47,300 nucleotides of DNA from the NCBI GenBank assembly GCA_002343505.1, contig DDQZ01000106.1, forward strand, positions 51,428 through 98,727, given 5' to 3'. Source of the DNA: Verrucomicrobiaceae bacterium UBA2429. Its GTDB lineage: Bacteria; Verrucomicrobiota; Verrucomicrobiia; Verrucomicrobiales; Verrucomicrobiaceae. The position numbers were made by a program, and so were the translations under genes. Within the stretch, counting starts at the first letter, position 1, and every line of letters starts with the position of its first letter. The notes beneath the pieces are model-generated. The model saw only the letters and a program-made list of their open reading frames with translations, was not told the origin of the DNA and searched no databases. Positions 46,998 through 47,300 of this stretch are shown in pieces.

Positions 46998-47300
46998 TCA
47001 TTCGAGCTGGAGCTTCGCCAGCGAGTTGTAAAGTCCGCCGGTCTTGCCGACAAGCTCTTCGTGCGTGCCGCGTTCGATGACAGTGCCGCCGGACATGACG
47101 AGGATTTGATGGCAGCGGCGCACAGTGCTGAGACGGTGGGCGATGATGATGCTGGTGCGGTTTTCCATGAGCTTGTCCAGCGCGTCCTGCACGAGCCGCT
47201 CGCTCTCGGCATCGAGGCTGCTGGTGGCCTCGTCGAGGATGAGAATGGCGGGATCGGCCAGGATGGCGCGGGCAATGGCGATGCGCTGGCGCTGCCCGCC
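46998..47300 (-). CDS. ABC exporter (MsbA/ABCB-like), C-terminal part
   Basis: Only the last 100 codons lie in the window; the 5-prime part is outside. Visible ATPase features: the end of the signature motif with [13 protein letters not shown], Walker [14 protein letters not shown], and the H-loop [13 protein letters not shown]. The A-loop, Walker A and membrane helices would lie beyond 47300. [22 protein letters not shown] is typical of lipid A or peptide/lipid exporters such as MsbA, but the substrate cannot be told from this piece. It ends SLAKLQLE. The thioredoxin gene is downstream on the same strand. Confidence 0.9.
   Translation of the reverse strand, partial: GGQRQRIAIARAILADPAILILDEATSSLDAESERLVQDALDKLMENRTSIIIAHRLSTVRRCHQILVMSGGTVIERGTHEELVGKTGGLYNSLAKLQLE

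Overview
The window is GC-rich DNA from a diderm bacterium with meso-diaminopimelate peptidoglycan: MurE carries the DNPR motif, and there are outer-membrane porin-like proteins and a formylglycine-type sulfatase. The gene set (a division/cell-wall cluster with a LysM gene between murD and ftsW, sulfatase, GYF_2 protein, alginate-export-type porin, REP-associated transposase, many short dispersed repeats) suggests a member of the Verrucomicrobiota. That placement is inference; no rRNA or tRNA gene is visible.

Layout. 1-3.4 kb is accessory DNA: an exported hypothetical, an IS630-type transposase remnant, a RAYT (REP-associated tyrosine transposase) and an AT-rich orphan gene. 3.4-11.0 kb holds a 1217-residue fused ABC transporter, a small membrane protein, secG, an M23 peptidase, a sulfatase and an ArfB-like peptide-release protein. 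11.2-19.8 kb is a decayed defence island, all on the minus strand. It contains wrecks of at least two type I restriction-modification systems (one partial tandem duplication, a frameshifted hsdR, hsdM pieces of two lineages, no hsdS). Three apparently intact genes remain in the middle: a PD-(D/E)XK HsdR_N-like protein, a RecQ-like helicase fused to a phosphoribosyltransferase, and a DprA/SLOG-like protein overlapping it by ATGA. Short repeats of four kinds sit at most deletion junctions and insertion points of the dead genes.

20.1-24.1 kb carries a coiled-coil membrane-anchored protein, rsfS with a histone-H1-like tail, and a U32 peptidase. 24.5-36.7 kb is the dcw cluster rsmH-ftsL-ftsI-murE-murF-mraY-murD-LysM gene-ftsW-murG, largely joined by 4-base ATGA/GTGA overlaps. 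It lacks mraZ, murC, ftsQ, ftsA and ftsZ here. 36.8-40.7 kb has a glutaminase-STAS-cNMP fusion, a GYF_2 protein, a cluster of hairpins, a 42-bp tandem repeat and a gene broken by an in-frame TAG. 40.8-47.3 kb has a rhodanese, a beta-barrel-like protein, a PiT phosphate transporter divergent from an alginate-export-type porin with two identical-arm dyads between them, a CobW GTPase divergent from an ArsR regulator, a thioredoxin with a clear terminator, and the 3-prime end of an ABC exporter.

The most promising unknown is the HsdR_N / RecQ-PRTase / DprA-like trio inside the dead type I locus. The second is the set of short repeats whose insertion points can be read exactly because the hsdR 3-prime end exists in an interrupted and an uninterrupted copy.
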